Source: Lentisalinibacter sp964427415
GTDB lineage: Bacteria; Pseudomonadota; Gammaproteobacteria; Steroidobacterales; Woeseiaceae
Direction: 5' to 3'
Assembly (NCBI GenBank): GCA_964427415.1
Contig: CAYRUH010000012.1
Span: 1-64,000 of the forward strand
DNA: 64,000 nt
The position numbers and the translations under genes were made by a program. A model generated the notes under the pieces. It worked only from the letters and a program-made list of their open reading frames with translations, did no database searches and was not told where the DNA came from. Positions 25,756 through 39,701 of the stretch are shown piece after piece (positions within the stretch are counted from its first letter, which is position 1; each line of letters begins with the position of its first letter).

Positions 25756-27120
25756 TCAGGCCGGCGCACGCAGCATGTCCGCCTGCTGTCTCTCCACCTC
25801 CCGCACCGCCCAGCGCCAGGCGCCGATGCCGCAGATCACATTTGCCGCGGCATAGGCGGCGAAGATACCGGCGTAGCCGGCCACGACCGAACCCGCCCAC
25901 GCCAGCGGCAGGTAGATGACCACCATGCGCATGACGGAGACCACCACCGCGGGCAGCGGCCGCCCGATGCCGTTGAACGAGGCATTCATCACCATGACCA
26001 TGCCGGCCGTGCCGTAGCTGACCGGCACGATCAGGAAGTAAGTGGCCGCCACCATGACCACCCGCGGCTCGTCACTGAACAGCGCCGCCAACGGCCGGCC
26101 GAACACGACCAGCGCGAGTGCCAGCACCAGGCCGAGTCCCAGGCAGAAGCGGGTACACAGAGACAGCGCCTCGATGATGCGCTCCGGCTTCTGCGCGGAG
26201 AGGTTCTGGCCGACGATCGGGCCGATGACGGCCGACAGGGCGAAGAAGCTGATCAGGGTCATGCCCTCGACCCGGCTGGCCACGCCGAAGCCCGCCACCA
26301 CCTCCGGCCCGTAGTCCGCCAGCATGGCCGTCACCACGCCGATGCTGACAGGAATAATGGCATTGGTGCCGGCCGCAGGCAGCCCAACGTGGAGGATGCG
26401 CCGCCAGGAGGCCCGGATGGGGCCGAGGCCGGGCCATTCCAGGGTCAGCAGGCCGAGACGGAAATGCAGCACCCAGATGGCACCGACGAAGGCCGCGGCG
26501 CGGCCGATCAGCCCGGCCACGGCGGCACCGGTGAGCTCCAGCCGCGGGAACGGGCCGAGTCCGAAGATCAGCAGCGGGTCCAGCGCCGCTGTGAGCAGCG
26601 CCGAGGCGATCATCAGCATGCCCGGTATACGCGCATCGCCCGTGGCCCGCAGCGAGGCCATGCCGACCATCGGCACCACCACGAACACCATACCGGCGTA
26701 CCAGACCAGCATGTAGTCACGGATCATCGGGATGATGTCCGGCGGTGCGCCCAGCAGGCGGAACAGTGGCTCGATGGTGACTGCACCGATCAGTGCCAGC
26801 ACCAGCGTGATCAGGAAGGCGAGCACGAGGGCGTCGGTGGCGATGCGCCGGGCCTGCTCCGCGTCGCGGGCGCCGATGGCCCGCGCCAGCACCGAAGAGG
26901 TGCCGGCGCCGAGTCCGATGGCCACCGAGGACAACGTGAAGACTACCGGGAACGTAAAGGCGATGGCGGCCAGCGGATCCGGTCCCAGCTGGCCGACAAA
27001 CCAGGTGTCCACCAGATAGACGCCCATGGTGGCGGAGATGCCGATCATCATCGGCAGCGTCATCGCCGCCAGATGGCGGCCGATCGGACCTTCGGTGAGC
27101 TTCGCTGTCTGCTGCGTCAT
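25756..27120 (-). CDS. MATE family efflux transporter
   Basis: A 454-residue inner membrane protein with 12 predicted segments. The N-terminus KLTEGPIGRHLAAMTLPMM, then YLVDTWFVGQLGPDPLAA and GAGTSSVLARAIGARD, is the pattern of the larger MATE branch that includes MepA-like and MatE-VmrA proteins; it is not a recent duplicate of the neighbouring DinF-like gene. Substrate unknown. It is convergent with that gene. Confidence 0.88.
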   Translation of the reverse strand: MTQQTAKLTEGPIGRHLAAMTLPMMIGISATMGVYLVDTWFVGQLGPDPLAAIAFTFPVVFTLSSVAIGLGAGTSSVLARAIGARDAEQARRIATDALVLAFLITLVLALIGAVTIEPLFRLLGAPPDIIPMIRDYMLVWYAGMVFVVVPMVGMASLRATGDARIPGMLMIASALLTAALDPLLIFGLGPFPRLELTGAAVAGLIGRAAAFVGAIWVLHFRLGLLTLEWPGLGPIRASWRRILHVGLPAAGTNAIIPVSIGVVTAMLADYGPEVVAGFGVASRVEGMTLISFFALSAVIGPIVGQNLSAQKPERIIEALSLCTRFCLGLGLVLALALVVFGRPLAALFSDEPRVVMVAATYFLIVPVSYGTAGMVMVMNASFNGIGRPLPAVVVSVMRMVVIYLPLAWAGSVVAGYAGIFAAYAAANVICGIGAWRWAVREVERQQADMLRAPA

Positions 27121-27310
27121 CGGACGATCGCCAGGGCGCGGGGGCGGCTACTGTAACCCATGGCCCGGCCATCGGTTACCGTAGCCGGGCCATCCACAGC
27201 GTCGAGCGGCGCCTGTCGAGGCGAGAGGACCAGGCGCGAGGACGGGACGCGTCGGTGTCCGCCGTCATCGGCGGCTGCTATCCTCGCGCGTCCGGTGTCC
27301 CGAGAACCCC

Positions 27311-27763
27311 GTGAATATCGAACTGAGCCGCCGTATCCGCCGTGACATCCCCACCGTCCTCGCCGCGATCGCCGATCCCGGCATGCTGGACGCATGGCAG
27401 CCTACGCTGAAGGACCTGCGTATGCTCAGCGGCCGTCGCGGCGCGCCGGGCAGCGTCTGCGAACTGGTCTACGACGAGAACGGCCGGGAAGTGCGGCTGG
27501 AGGAGACCGTCACGGACACCCGCGAGCACGAACTGCTGGAATTCACCTATCGGGGCGCCCAGGCTGTCAGTCGCGTCCGCCACTGGTTCGCAAGTCCCGC
27601 CGCGGGCGAGACCGTCTGGACGGTGGACTGCCGGTTCCGCTTCCGGGGGCTCTGGCTGCGGCTGCTGGTACCCTTCGTCAAGGGCCCCTTGCGCCAGCGT
27701 ATCGACAGCGACATGGCGCGGCTGCAGGCACTGCTGGAACATGCGGAGGAAAGATCGTCTTGA
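27311..27763 (+). CDS. SRPBCC family (polyketide cyclase-like) protein
   Basis: A 150-residue small protein with the START/Bet v1-like fold pattern: NIELSRRIRRDIPTVLAAIAD and MLDAWQPTLKDL at the N-terminus, a central strand region, and an amphipathic C-terminal helix ending in DSDMARLQALLEHAE. Such proteins bind hydrophobic ligands; the ligand is unknown. The start is GTG. Its stop overlaps the start of the NUDIX gene (TTGA), so the two are co-translated. Confidence 0.75.
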   Translation: MNIELSRRIRRDIPTVLAAIADPGMLDAWQPTLKDLRMLSGRRGAPGSVCELVYDENGREVRLEETVTDTREHELLEFTYRGAQAVSRVRHWFASPAAGETVWTVDCRFRFRGLWLRLLVPFVKGPLRQRIDSDMARLQALLEHAEERSS

Positions 27764-28302
27764 CCTGGAAACGGCTCACATCACGCACGGTGTTCGAGAA
27801 CGACTGGATCACCGTCCTCGAAGACGACGTCATCAACCCGAACGGCGGCCACAACCGCTACGGCCACGTCCATTTCAAAAACCGGGCCATCGGCATCGTG
27901 CCCCTCTCGACGGAGGGCGATACCTGGCTGGTGGGCCAGCATCGATACACCCTGGGCGAGTGGTCCTGGGAGATCCCGATGGGCGGCTGCGGCGGCGAGG
28001 ACCCGCTGCAGGCAGCTAAGCGCGAGCTGCGCGAGGAGACGGGTCTGAGCGCGGAGCGCTGGCAGGAGGTCATGCGGCTGCACACCAGCAACTCAATCAC
28101 CGACGAGTCCGGCTTCGTGTTCCTGGCCGAGGGGCTCTCGACAGGCGAGCCCGCCTTCGACGAGACCGAGAAACTCGCCATCCGCCGCCTGCCCCTCGCC
28201 GACGCCGTGCGCATGGTGCTGGCCGGAGAGATCACGGATGCCATCAGCGCCGCAGGGCTACTGCGGGTGTGGGCGGGTCGCGTGCCGTCCTCTCTGCCGT
28301 AA
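27760..28302 (+). CDS. NUDIX hydrolase (ADP-ribose pyrophosphatase-like)
   Basis: A 180-residue hydrolase. The Nudix box is complete, with the pattern G-x5-E-x7-RELREETG running from about residue 71 to 93. The surrounding IPMGGCGGED and the N-terminal WKRLTSRTVFENDWITV suggest an ADP-ribose or nucleotide-sugar pyrophosphatase. The start is a TTG overlapping the upstream stop, with GGAGGAAAG about nine bases before. The 3' end overlaps the convergent sortase gene by 59 bases, an unusually long antisense coding overlap. Confidence 0.85.
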   Translation: MTWKRLTSRTVFENDWITVLEDDVINPNGGHNRYGHVHFKNRAIGIVPLSTEGDTWLVGQHRYTLGEWSWEIPMGGCGGEDPLQAAKRELREETGLSAERWQEVMRLHTSNSITDESGFVFLAEGLSTGEPAFDETEKLAIRRLPLADAVRMVLAGEITDAISAAGLLRVWAGRVPSSLP

Positions 28303-28846
28303 CCAGGTAGCGTAGCGGGCCACCCGGGCGCACCGCGTCGAAGGGGTAGCAGGTCACCAGCGTCAGCCGGTCGACCGGGTCGTCCAGGCCGATGCCGTCG
28401 CTGCGAGCGTCCAGCACCTCGCTACCGGTGACCCGATAACGCAGCCGTCGACCGTTGGCGATCTCCAGCTCCAGCTCGTCCCCGGGCTCCAGTTCGGCCA
28501 GAAAGCGGAAGTGGGTATCGCGATGCCCCACCAAAACGGTGTTGCCCGCCGCGCCTGGCGCTGCGCTGGCCTCAAGGTGGCCGGGTCCGAAAGCCAGCGT
28601 GCGGCCGCTGCCGCCGGAGAGCACGACGAGGTCCACCATGCCGCCGATCGCGGCCAGTCTGGCGACCGGCCAGGTATCGGCCCAGGGCCAGGGGCGCACG
28701 GCCTCGGCCCCTTCCCGGGTTTCCTCCCAGGCTTCCCGCAGCAGGCTCTGGGCCGCCCAGGCCTTGAGCGGCAGCCAGGCGCCGGCGCTCAGTTGCCAGA
28801 GTCCGATGGCGAGGACCGCGGCCACGGCGAGGCGCTCAGGCCGCAT
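28244..28846 (-). CDS. Class GN sortase
   Basis: A 200-residue transpeptidase of the proteobacterial class GN type, which cuts one dedicated LPxTG-like substrate at Thr. The catalytic triad is visible: His108 in VLVGHRDTHF, Cys166 in TLVTCYPF, and Arg179 in GGPLRYLVTAE. A single N-terminal membrane anchor spans about 5-25. The ATG at 28846 overlaps the last 11 bases of the substrate gene, the arrangement expected for a one-substrate system. Known from marine gammaproteobacteria such as Shewanella and relatives; the physiological role remains unclear. Confidence 0.92.
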   Translation of the reverse strand: MRPERLAVAAVLAIGLWQLSAGAWLPLKAWAAQSLLREAWEETREGAEAVRPWPWADTWPVARLAAIGGMVDLVVLSGGSGRTLAFGPGHLEASAAPGAAGNTVLVGHRDTHFRFLAELEPGDELELEIANGRRLRYRVTGSEVLDARSDGIGLDDPVDRLTLVTCYPFDAVRPGGPLRYLVTAERTARDPPTPAVALRR

Positions 28847-30944
28847 GGCAGCGCCTGACGTCCTGCACCCGCAGTCCGACAAGCAGGCCGAGGCCAAGGA
28901 GCAGGCCGACCAGGCCGATCAGACGGCGCAGCGGGGCCGCCGTGCCGGTGGCGGGCAGGTTGTACACGGCCGCGGTCTGACCCCGGGGCAGCAGGGACGG
29001 CACCCGTTCCTCGATCAGTGCAGCGCCGGCGGGCCGGGCGGGACTGCGATCGACGGCCACCAGACTCGTGTAGCCGCTGACCAGGTGGTGGGCGAGCGCC
29101 GTGCGGACGATCTCCGCCCGGATGCGCTCTTCCGGCACGCCGGCACGGCGGGCATCCTCCAGCGACTCGATGCGGGCCCTCGCCCAGAGCTTGCCGACGC
29201 CCGGGTAGGCCCGGGCCTCGTCGAACACCAGCTGGCGCATCCAGTAGCCGTCGCCCCGCCGGCCGCTCACCGTGACCACGGCGCCCGCCGGCGGCGGCCG
29301 CTCGAAGCGGGCGCTGACCATCAGGGGCTCGCCGTGATAGAGGTCGGGCACGGGCGCAGGGTAGACCTCGGCGTCGGCACCGGCCGGCCAGTCCACGGTG
29401 ATGTCGGTGAGGGCCGGGCGCTCGAGCCGCCGGAACAGCCGCTCCATACGAGCGCTCACCTCGTCGGCGTCGCCGATCACGAGCGCCGAGCCCCGGCCAG
29501 CCTCCGCGGCCTTGCGCATGAACCACCGGTTCGGCGCAGCGCCAATCGCCACGGTGAACAGGCGAGAATCGCCAAGCCGGGCGCGGATCAGCTCCAGCAG
29601 CGCCGCTTCGTTGCCGACGCTGCCGTCCGTGATGAAGACGATCTGGCGCAGCCGCCCCGACGCGCGCCGACGCAGGGCGGCGGCGAGTGCCGGCTCCATC
29701 TCGGTGCCGCCGTTGGCCGCCAGGCCAGCCACCAGCTCCAGCGCCTCCTCACGCCACAGCCGTTCACCGGACACCGGTGCCGGGAAGAAGGCCCGGCTAC
29801 GGCTGTTGAACTCGATGACGTTGAAGCGATCCTCCGGGCGCAGCCTCGACAGGGCGATCGACAGGGCTGCCTTCGCCTGCTCGAGGGAAGCGCCGTGCAT
29901 GGAGCCCGAGGTGTCGACGACGAAGATCAGCTCCCTGGGAGGAGGGGAGGCGTAGCGGGGCTCCTCGCCATGGGGCGGCTGGAAGAACAGCAGCCACGTC
30001 CCGGCACCGGCCTGGCCGGTGCCGCGGAAGAGCGTCGCGGCGGGCAGCGCTCCGGGCAGCGGCCGCCAGGCGATCTCCAGGTCCCGATCCATGGGCACGT
30101 CGCGGCCGTCGAAGCCGATGTGCCAGGCCCGGCCTTCCCGGCTCGCATGGAGTTCGTGATGGCGGCCCGTGACGGCAACGAGTTCCACGCCGGCGTCGAT
30201 GACGCCCTCCAGGGTCAGGTGGTGGCCGTCGGAGCGGGTCGCGGCCGGCGCGGCGAACGGCGGACTGATCGCGCCGGCATCGGGCACCTGATCGGTACCT
30301 CCGGCGTCCCTGTCGGCAGGACGGCCGGGGATGTAGCGGGGCGTGAGCGTCAGCGGCAGATGCAGGCCGTACTCGCCGTCGCCGTAGTCTACCGTCTGCT
30401 GCCAGGCGATCTCGATCTCCACCGTCTCGCCCGGGCTCACGTTGGCCAGGCGGGTGGTGAACAGGTTCGGCCGCTGGCGGTCCACCAGCACGGTACGACG
30501 GCCGGCCTCCCGGGCCTCGCGGTACGCACGCTCGGCCTCGACCTTGTCACTGATCTCGCCCTCGATCACGGTCGCGCCGTAGCGCATCGTCAGCTCGTCG
30601 ACGGCGGCGTCGGCGGGCAGCGGAAAGGTGTAGACGCCCTCCACCCAGTCGTCGCGGTCGTTACGAAATCGCTGGGTGAGCCGCACCCGTGCCACCAGGC
30701 CGCTCACCTCGAGCTGCAGTGCAGACGACAGGTGGGGTGCGGCGCTCGACCGGCCGTCACGCTGCCACTCGAGGGGCGAAGCGAGCGCCGCGCCGGCGAA
30801 CAGTGCCAGCAGCGCGAGCGCCACTGCCGTTGCCACCGCCCTCGCCAGCATCCCTGCCATTGCCGCCGCTATTGCCACCGCGGCCGCCGGCTCCGCCACC
30901 CGCGTCCGCGACACCTTGTCCGTCTCTCTGCCCGAGCGCTTCAT
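28836..30944 (-). CDS. Sortase target protein with VIT and vWA domains and LPxTG-like tail
   Basis: A 702-residue surface or periplasmic protein. It has a long basic N-region and signal peptide (to about residue 55), a VIT domain (about 60-190, containing VSGLVARVRLTQRF and YTFPLP), and a vWA domain (about 325-500) with an intact metal site DTSGS. The C-terminal sorting signal is LPATG at residues 663-667, then a hydrophobic segment and a basic tail. The architecture is that of the marine proteobacterial sortase target family and resembles inter-alpha-trypsin inhibitor heavy chains. The start at 30944 has AGGAGG upstream. It is co-transcribed with the sortase and divergent from the two-component genes. 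Confidence 0.92.
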   Translation of the reverse strand: MKRSGRETDKVSRTRVAEPAAAVAIAAAMAGMLARAVATAVALALLALFAGAALASPLEWQRDGRSSAAPHLSSALQLEVSGLVARVRLTQRFRNDRDDWVEGVYTFPLPADAAVDELTMRYGATVIEGEISDKVEAERAYREAREAGRRTVLVDRQRPNLFTTRLANVSPGETVEIEIAWQQTVDYGDGEYGLHLPLTLTPRYIPGRPADRDAGGTDQVPDAGAISPPFAAPAATRSDGHHLTLEGVIDAGVELVAVTGRHHELHASREGRAWHIGFDGRDVPMDRDLEIAWRPLPGALPAATLFRGTGQAGAGTWLLFFQPPHGEEPRYASPPPRELIFVVDTSGSMHGASLEQAKAALSIALSRLRPEDRFNVIEFNSRSRAFFPAPVSGERLWREEALELVAGLAANGGTEMEPALAAALRRRASGRLRQIVFITDGSVGNEAALLELIRARLGDSRLFTVAIGAAPNRWFMRKAAEAGRGSALVIGDADEVSARMERLFRRLERPALTDITVDWPAGADAEVYPAPVPDLYHGEPLMVSARFERPPPAGAVVTVSGRRGDGYWMRQLVFDEARAYPGVGKLWARARIESLEDARRAGVPEERIRAEIVRTALAHHLVSGYTSLVAVDRSPARPAGAALIEERVPSLLPRGQTAAVYNLPATGTAAPLRRLIGLVGLLLGLGLLVGLRVQDVRRCHAA

Positions 30945-31127
30945 CAGCCTGCCTCCTGCGGATCCCTGTGTTCGTCCCATGACCTCGATTGCAGCAGGAC
31001 AGGGCGGCAGCCCGCGGTCGGCTCCATGGCATATCGCGGACAGAATGTGGCAAATTGTGGCGTTCCCCTGTCGCGATGCCTGTCGCAAGGCCGTCGCGAC
31101 CCCGTCGTCAGCGCCACGGAGCCGCCG

Positions 31128-31817
31128 GTGAAGAGACGCATCGCCATCGTCGAGGACGAGCCCGCCATCCGCGAGAACTACGCGGCCGCCTTCCGCCGCG
31201 AAGGCTACGAGGTGGAGGGCTGGGGCGACCGGCACTCGGCGCTGGAGTCCTTTCACGCGCGCCTGCCCGACCTGGTGATCATCGACGTGAACCTGGCGGA
31301 CGACGTCGAGGGCGGCTTCGAGCTCTGCCGGGAGCTGCGGGGGATGTCCGCCACCGTCCCCATCCTCTTCCTCACCGCGCGGGACAGCGAGCTGGATGCT
31401 ATCTCCGGCCTGCGTCTCGGCGCCGACGACTACCTCACCAAAGACATCAGCCTGCCCCATCTGCTCGCCCGGGTGGCCGCGCTGTTCCGCCGCCTGGAGG
31501 CGGTGAGCGGCGGCGGCGACGAGACGCCCGTCCGCCGGGGCGAGCTGGAGATCGACGTCGACCGGCTGGCCGTGCGCTGGCGCGGCCGACCGGTGCCGCT
31601 CACGCTCACCGAGTTCTGGCTGGTGCATGCGCTGGCGCGCTATCCCGGCCACGTGCGCAACCGCCAGCAGCTGATGGATGCGGCCAGCGTCGTGCTCGAC
31701 GACAACACGATCACCTCCCATATCAAGCGCATCCGGCGGAAGTTCCAGCGGCTGGACCCGGACTTCGCTGCCGTCGACACGGTCTACGGCGTGGGCTACC
31801 GCTGGCTCGCGGACTGA
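31128..31817 (+). CDS. Response regulator of the dedicated sortase system
   Basis: A 229-residue OmpR-type regulator. The receiver domain (1-120) has the acidic pair EDE, the phospho-acceptor in LVIIDVNLADD and the conserved Lys in YLTKDI. The C-terminal winged helix (about 135-228) ends with the pattern NTITSHIKRIRRKF and VYGVGYRW. Start is GTG at 31128. It matches the dedicated sortase system regulator family. It probably controls the divergent sortase-substrate operon across the 183-base intergenic region. Confidence 0.9.
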   Translation: MKRRIAIVEDEPAIRENYAAAFRREGYEVEGWGDRHSALESFHARLPDLVIIDVNLADDVEGGFELCRELRGMSATVPILFLTARDSELDAISGLRLGADDYLTKDISLPHLLARVAALFRRLEAVSGGGDETPVRRGELEIDVDRLAVRWRGRPVPLTLTEFWLVHALARYPGHVRNRQQLMDAASVVLDDNTITSHIKRIRRKFQRLDPDFAAVDTVYGVGYRWLAD

Positions 31818-31853
31818 CGGCCGGGCAGCTCCGGGACCGGCCAGAATCCCGCC

Positions 31854-33830
31854 ATGGGCCTCCGCTCGCAGCTTGCTTTCATCGGGCTCATCACGCTGAC
31901 CCTGCCCTGGGCGGGTTGCCAGTATCTGCGCGAGACCGAGGAGGCACTGCGCCAGGGCCAGCAGACCCTGCTGCTGGATACCGGCCAGAGCCTCGCCGCC
32001 CTGCTGGCCGACCGGCCTGCACTATTCCCGGAAGCATCCGGGGTACAGGGCGCGATGACCCTCTACGCCCACCCCGTCGAGGGCACGCCGGTGCTGGACG
32101 GTTTCGCCGACGACTGGGTGACGCCGGGCCGGGCTGAGCCGGTCGCGCTCGGCGACGCAGCGCAGCTGCTGGTGAGCGGCAACGCCCGGCATGTCTATGT
32201 GTTTCTGGACGTGAGCGCGGCCGGCGACGCCGCCGGCAAGCACATCGAACTCACCCTCGAGCCGGACGCGCCGGTCTGGCGCTTCTCGCCGGTGGCGCCC
32301 GGGCCGCTGGCCGCCACACGGCGGATCCGCGGCGGCGGCGAGCAGACCGAGCCCCGCATGCAGGGCTGGTGGACGCCGACCACCGATGGCTTCAACCTGG
32401 AAGTGCGACTGCCCCGTGAACTGGCGGCGGACCAGCTCGGCGTGCGCGTACTGGAGGCGGATGGCTCACGGCTGATTGCCGCCACCCACGAGCCGGGACG
32501 ACCCGGTCGGCTCGCCGCGCCCTCCTTCGCCCTCACCGTTCTCCTGCGCAACTACGCCCGCCCCGGCCTGGAGCTGGCCGTGGCCGATGCGGCGGGCTGG
32601 CGCCTCGCAGAGGCCGGCGGACTGGCCGCCGAGCGGCGCGCCGAGGAACCCACCGCCGCCACCCGGCTGTATCGCGGCCTGCTGGGGGAGACGGTGCCGC
32701 CGCTGCCGCCCGAGCCTGCCACCGGCCGCATCGCCCTGCCCTGGGTGCGCGCCGCGCTGGACGGTACGCCCGAGAGCGTATGGCGCCGGGCGCGGGGCAG
32801 CGGCCAGGCGGTGGTGAGCGCGGCGACGCCGATTCGCCACCAGGGCCGGGTGATCGGCGCAGTGGTGATGAAGGAGTCCAGCGCGGCCATCCTCACGCTC
32901 ACCAACCGGGCGCTGGCGCGGCTGACGTCACTGACGCTCATCGCCACGCTGGCGGTGGCCGCCGCCCTGCTCGGCTACGCCACCTGGCTGTCGGTGCGCA
33001 TCACCCGGCTCAGCCGGGCCGCCGACCGTGCCATGAGCGCCAGCGGGCAGATCCGCGTGGCTCTGCCCAGCGCCGCCGCCGGCGACGAACTGGGCGATCT
33101 GTCCCGCAGCTTCTCCCGGCTGCTCGCCCGGGTGCAGGAAACGAACGAGTACCTGCGCACGCTTGGCGCGCGGCTCTCCCACGAGCTGCGCACGCCGCTG
33201 GCCGTGGTGACGTCGTCGCTGGATAACCTGGAAGGCGTGGGCCTCACGCCGGAGCAGGAGGACTATGCCGTGCGGGCGCGGGAGGGATCACGCCGGCTGC
33301 AGGCCATCCTCAACGCCATGAGCGAGGCCAGCCGCACCGAGCAGGCGGTAACCGCCGCGGAAACCGAGCACTTCGACCTCGCGCAGGTGGCCGCCTCCGC
33401 CGCGGAAGGCTACGCGCTCGCCTACCCGGAGCGCGAGTTCCGTCTCAGCCGCGACGCCGCCGCGGCACCGGTGGCAGGCGTGCCCGAACTGCTGGTGCAG
33501 ATGCTGGACAAGCTGGTCGCCAACGCCGTGGAGTTCAGCGAACCCGGCGCGCAGATCGGCATCCACGTCGCCACGGCCGGAGACAGCGTCACGCTGGCAG
33601 TGGCCAACCCGGGGCCGCCGCTGCCCGGGCACATGCGCGAAAGCATCTTCGACTCGCTGGTCTCGGTGCGGCCCGACCGGACGGCGAGCCACCTGGGCCT
33701 CGGTCTCTACATCGCCCGCCTGATCGCCGAGTCCCACGGCGGGCGCATCACCGCCGCCAACCTGGCGGACGGCAGCGGTGTCGTGTTCTCGGTGAAGATA
33801 CCGCTGGCGGGTCAGGCGGAAGACAGGTAG
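31854..33830 (+). CDS. Sensor histidine kinase of the dedicated sortase system
   Basis: A 658-residue membrane kinase. After the first membrane segment (about 5-23), the periplasmic part holds a region (about 78-220) starting with VLDGFADDW and continuing with strand patterns like HVYVFLDV, which resembles CBM9-like carbohydrate-binding folds. A second membrane segment lies near 360-382, then HAMP, the H-box RLSHELRTPLAVV with His443, and a HATPase domain (N box LVANAVEF, G box HLGLGLYIARLI). It pairs with the response regulator 36 bases upstream. The ligand is unknown; the CBM9 likeness is my reading. Its 3' end overlaps gltD by 19 bases. Confidence 0.88.
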   Translation: MGLRSQLAFIGLITLTLPWAGCQYLRETEEALRQGQQTLLLDTGQSLAALLADRPALFPEASGVQGAMTLYAHPVEGTPVLDGFADDWVTPGRAEPVALGDAAQLLVSGNARHVYVFLDVSAAGDAAGKHIELTLEPDAPVWRFSPVAPGPLAATRRIRGGGEQTEPRMQGWWTPTTDGFNLEVRLPRELAADQLGVRVLEADGSRLIAATHEPGRPGRLAAPSFALTVLLRNYARPGLELAVADAAGWRLAEAGGLAAERRAEEPTAATRLYRGLLGETVPPLPPEPATGRIALPWVRAALDGTPESVWRRARGSGQAVVSAATPIRHQGRVIGAVVMKESSAAILTLTNRALARLTSLTLIATLAVAAALLGYATWLSVRITRLSRAADRAMSASGQIRVALPSAAAGDELGDLSRSFSRLLARVQETNEYLRTLGARLSHELRTPLAVVTSSLDNLEGVGLTPEQEDYAVRAREGSRRLQAILNAMSEASRTEQAVTAAETEHFDLAQVAASAAEGYALAYPEREFRLSRDAAAAPVAGVPELLVQMLDKLVANAVEFSEPGAQIGIHVATAGDSVTLAVANPGPPLPGHMRESIFDSLVSVRPDRTASHLGLGLYIARLIAESHGGRITAANLADGSGVVFSVKIPLAGQAEDR

Positions 33831-35221
33831 TCGACGATGCCCTTGGCCGCCTCGCGGCCCTCGAACACGGCGGTGACCACCAGATCCGAGCCGCGCACCA
33901 TGTCGCCGCCGGCAAAGATCTTCGGGTTGGAGGTCTGGAACGGATGGCGGCTGCCGTTCAGCCACACCCGGCCATTCGGGCGGGTGCGGATCTCGAACTC
34001 GTCGAACCAGTCTGCCGGCGACGGCCGGAAGCCGAAGGCGATGATGACCGCGTCTGCCGGCAGAATGTGCTCGGTGCCGGGCACCGGCTCGGGACGGCGG
34101 CGTCCGCCCGGGCCCGGCTCGCCCAGACGGGTCTCGATCAGCTTCACACCGCTGACCTGGTCGCCGCCGACGATCTCGATGGGCTGCTGGTTGAACAGGA
34201 AGGTGACGCCTTCCTCGCGGCTGTTCACCACCTCGCGGCGGGAGCCCGGCATGTTCTCCTCGTCGCGGCGGTAGGCACAGGTGACGCTGGCGGCGCCCTG
34301 GCGGATGGCGGTACGGTTGCAATCCATGCCGGTATCGCCGCCGCCGAGCACCACCACGCGCTTGCCCGCCATGTTGATGCGGGGCTCGGAGCGCCGGCCC
34401 ATGCCGAGTTCCCGGTACACGTTGGAGACCAGGTAGGGCAGCGCCTCGTACACGCCGGGCAGATCCTCGCCGGGGAAGCCGCCGCGCACGTAGGTGTAGG
34501 CGCCCATGCCGAGGAACACGGCGTCATAGTCCGCCAGCAGCTGCTCGAACGGGACGTCCTCGCCGATGCGGGTCTCGAGCACGAACTCGACGCCCATGCC
34601 CTCCAGGATCTCCCGGCGTTTGCGCACGATCTCCTTCTCCAGCTTGAACGGCGGGATGCCGAAGGTCAGCAGGCCGCCGATCTCCGAATACGCGTCGTAG
34701 ACCACGGAGGCGACGCCGTTTCTGGCGAGCACGTCGGCAGCGGCGAGACCCGCCGGCCCCGCGCCCACGACCGCCACCCGCTTGCCGGTGGGCTCGACGT
34801 GGGAGAGATCCGGGCGCCAGCCGAGTTTCAGTGCCTCGTCGGTGATGTACTTCTCGATGTTGCCGATGGCGACGGCGCCGAGGCCGTCGTTCAGCGTGCA
34901 GGCGCCCTCGCACAGACGGTCCTGGGGGCAGACCCGGCCGCAGACCTCGGGCAGGGAGTTGGTCTGGTGGCTCAGCTCCGCGGCCGCCAGGATGTTGCCC
35001 TCGTCGATCAGCTTCAGCCAGTTCGGGATGTAGTTGTGCACCGGGCACTTCCACTCGCAGTAGGGATTGCCGCAGTTGATGCAGCGCCCGGCCTGGTCGG
35101 CGGCCTCCCCGGCCGTGTACTGGCCGTAGATCTCCCGGTAATTGGTGATGCGCTCCTCGGCCGGCAGCTTGTCCGGGTCGCGGCGCGGGATCTCCATGAA
35201 TTGCAGCGGGCGTTCTACCAT
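33812..35221 (-). CDS. gltD: Glutamate synthase, small (beta) subunit
   Basis: A 469-residue NADPH-oxidising FAD subunit of glutamate synthase; it passes electrons to GltB. The N-terminal Fe-S cysteine cluster is complete (CINCGNPYCEWKCPVHN and CGRVCPQDRLCEGAC). The FAD site is VAVVGAGPAGLAAADVLA and the NADPH site VVVLGGGDTGMDC. It begins ten bases after the gltB stop, so gltBD is an operon. It is convergent with the sortase system kinase. Confidence 0.96.
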   Translation of the reverse strand: MVERPLQFMEIPRRDPDKLPAEERITNYREIYGQYTAGEAADQAGRCINCGNPYCEWKCPVHNYIPNWLKLIDEGNILAAAELSHQTNSLPEVCGRVCPQDRLCEGACTLNDGLGAVAIGNIEKYITDEALKLGWRPDLSHVEPTGKRVAVVGAGPAGLAAADVLARNGVASVVYDAYSEIGGLLTFGIPPFKLEKEIVRKRREILEGMGVEFVLETRIGEDVPFEQLLADYDAVFLGMGAYTYVRGGFPGEDLPGVYEALPYLVSNVYRELGMGRRSEPRINMAGKRVVVLGGGDTGMDCNRTAIRQGAASVTCAYRRDEENMPGSRREVVNSREEGVTFLFNQQPIEIVGGDQVSGVKLIETRLGEPGPGGRRRPEPVPGTEHILPADAVIIAFGFRPSPADWFDEFEIRTRPNGRVWLNGSRHPFQTSNPKIFAGGDMVRGSDLVVTAVFEGREAAKGIVDYLSSA

Positions 35222-35231
35222 GACCCTCCCC

Positions 35232-39701
<4,470 letters not shown>

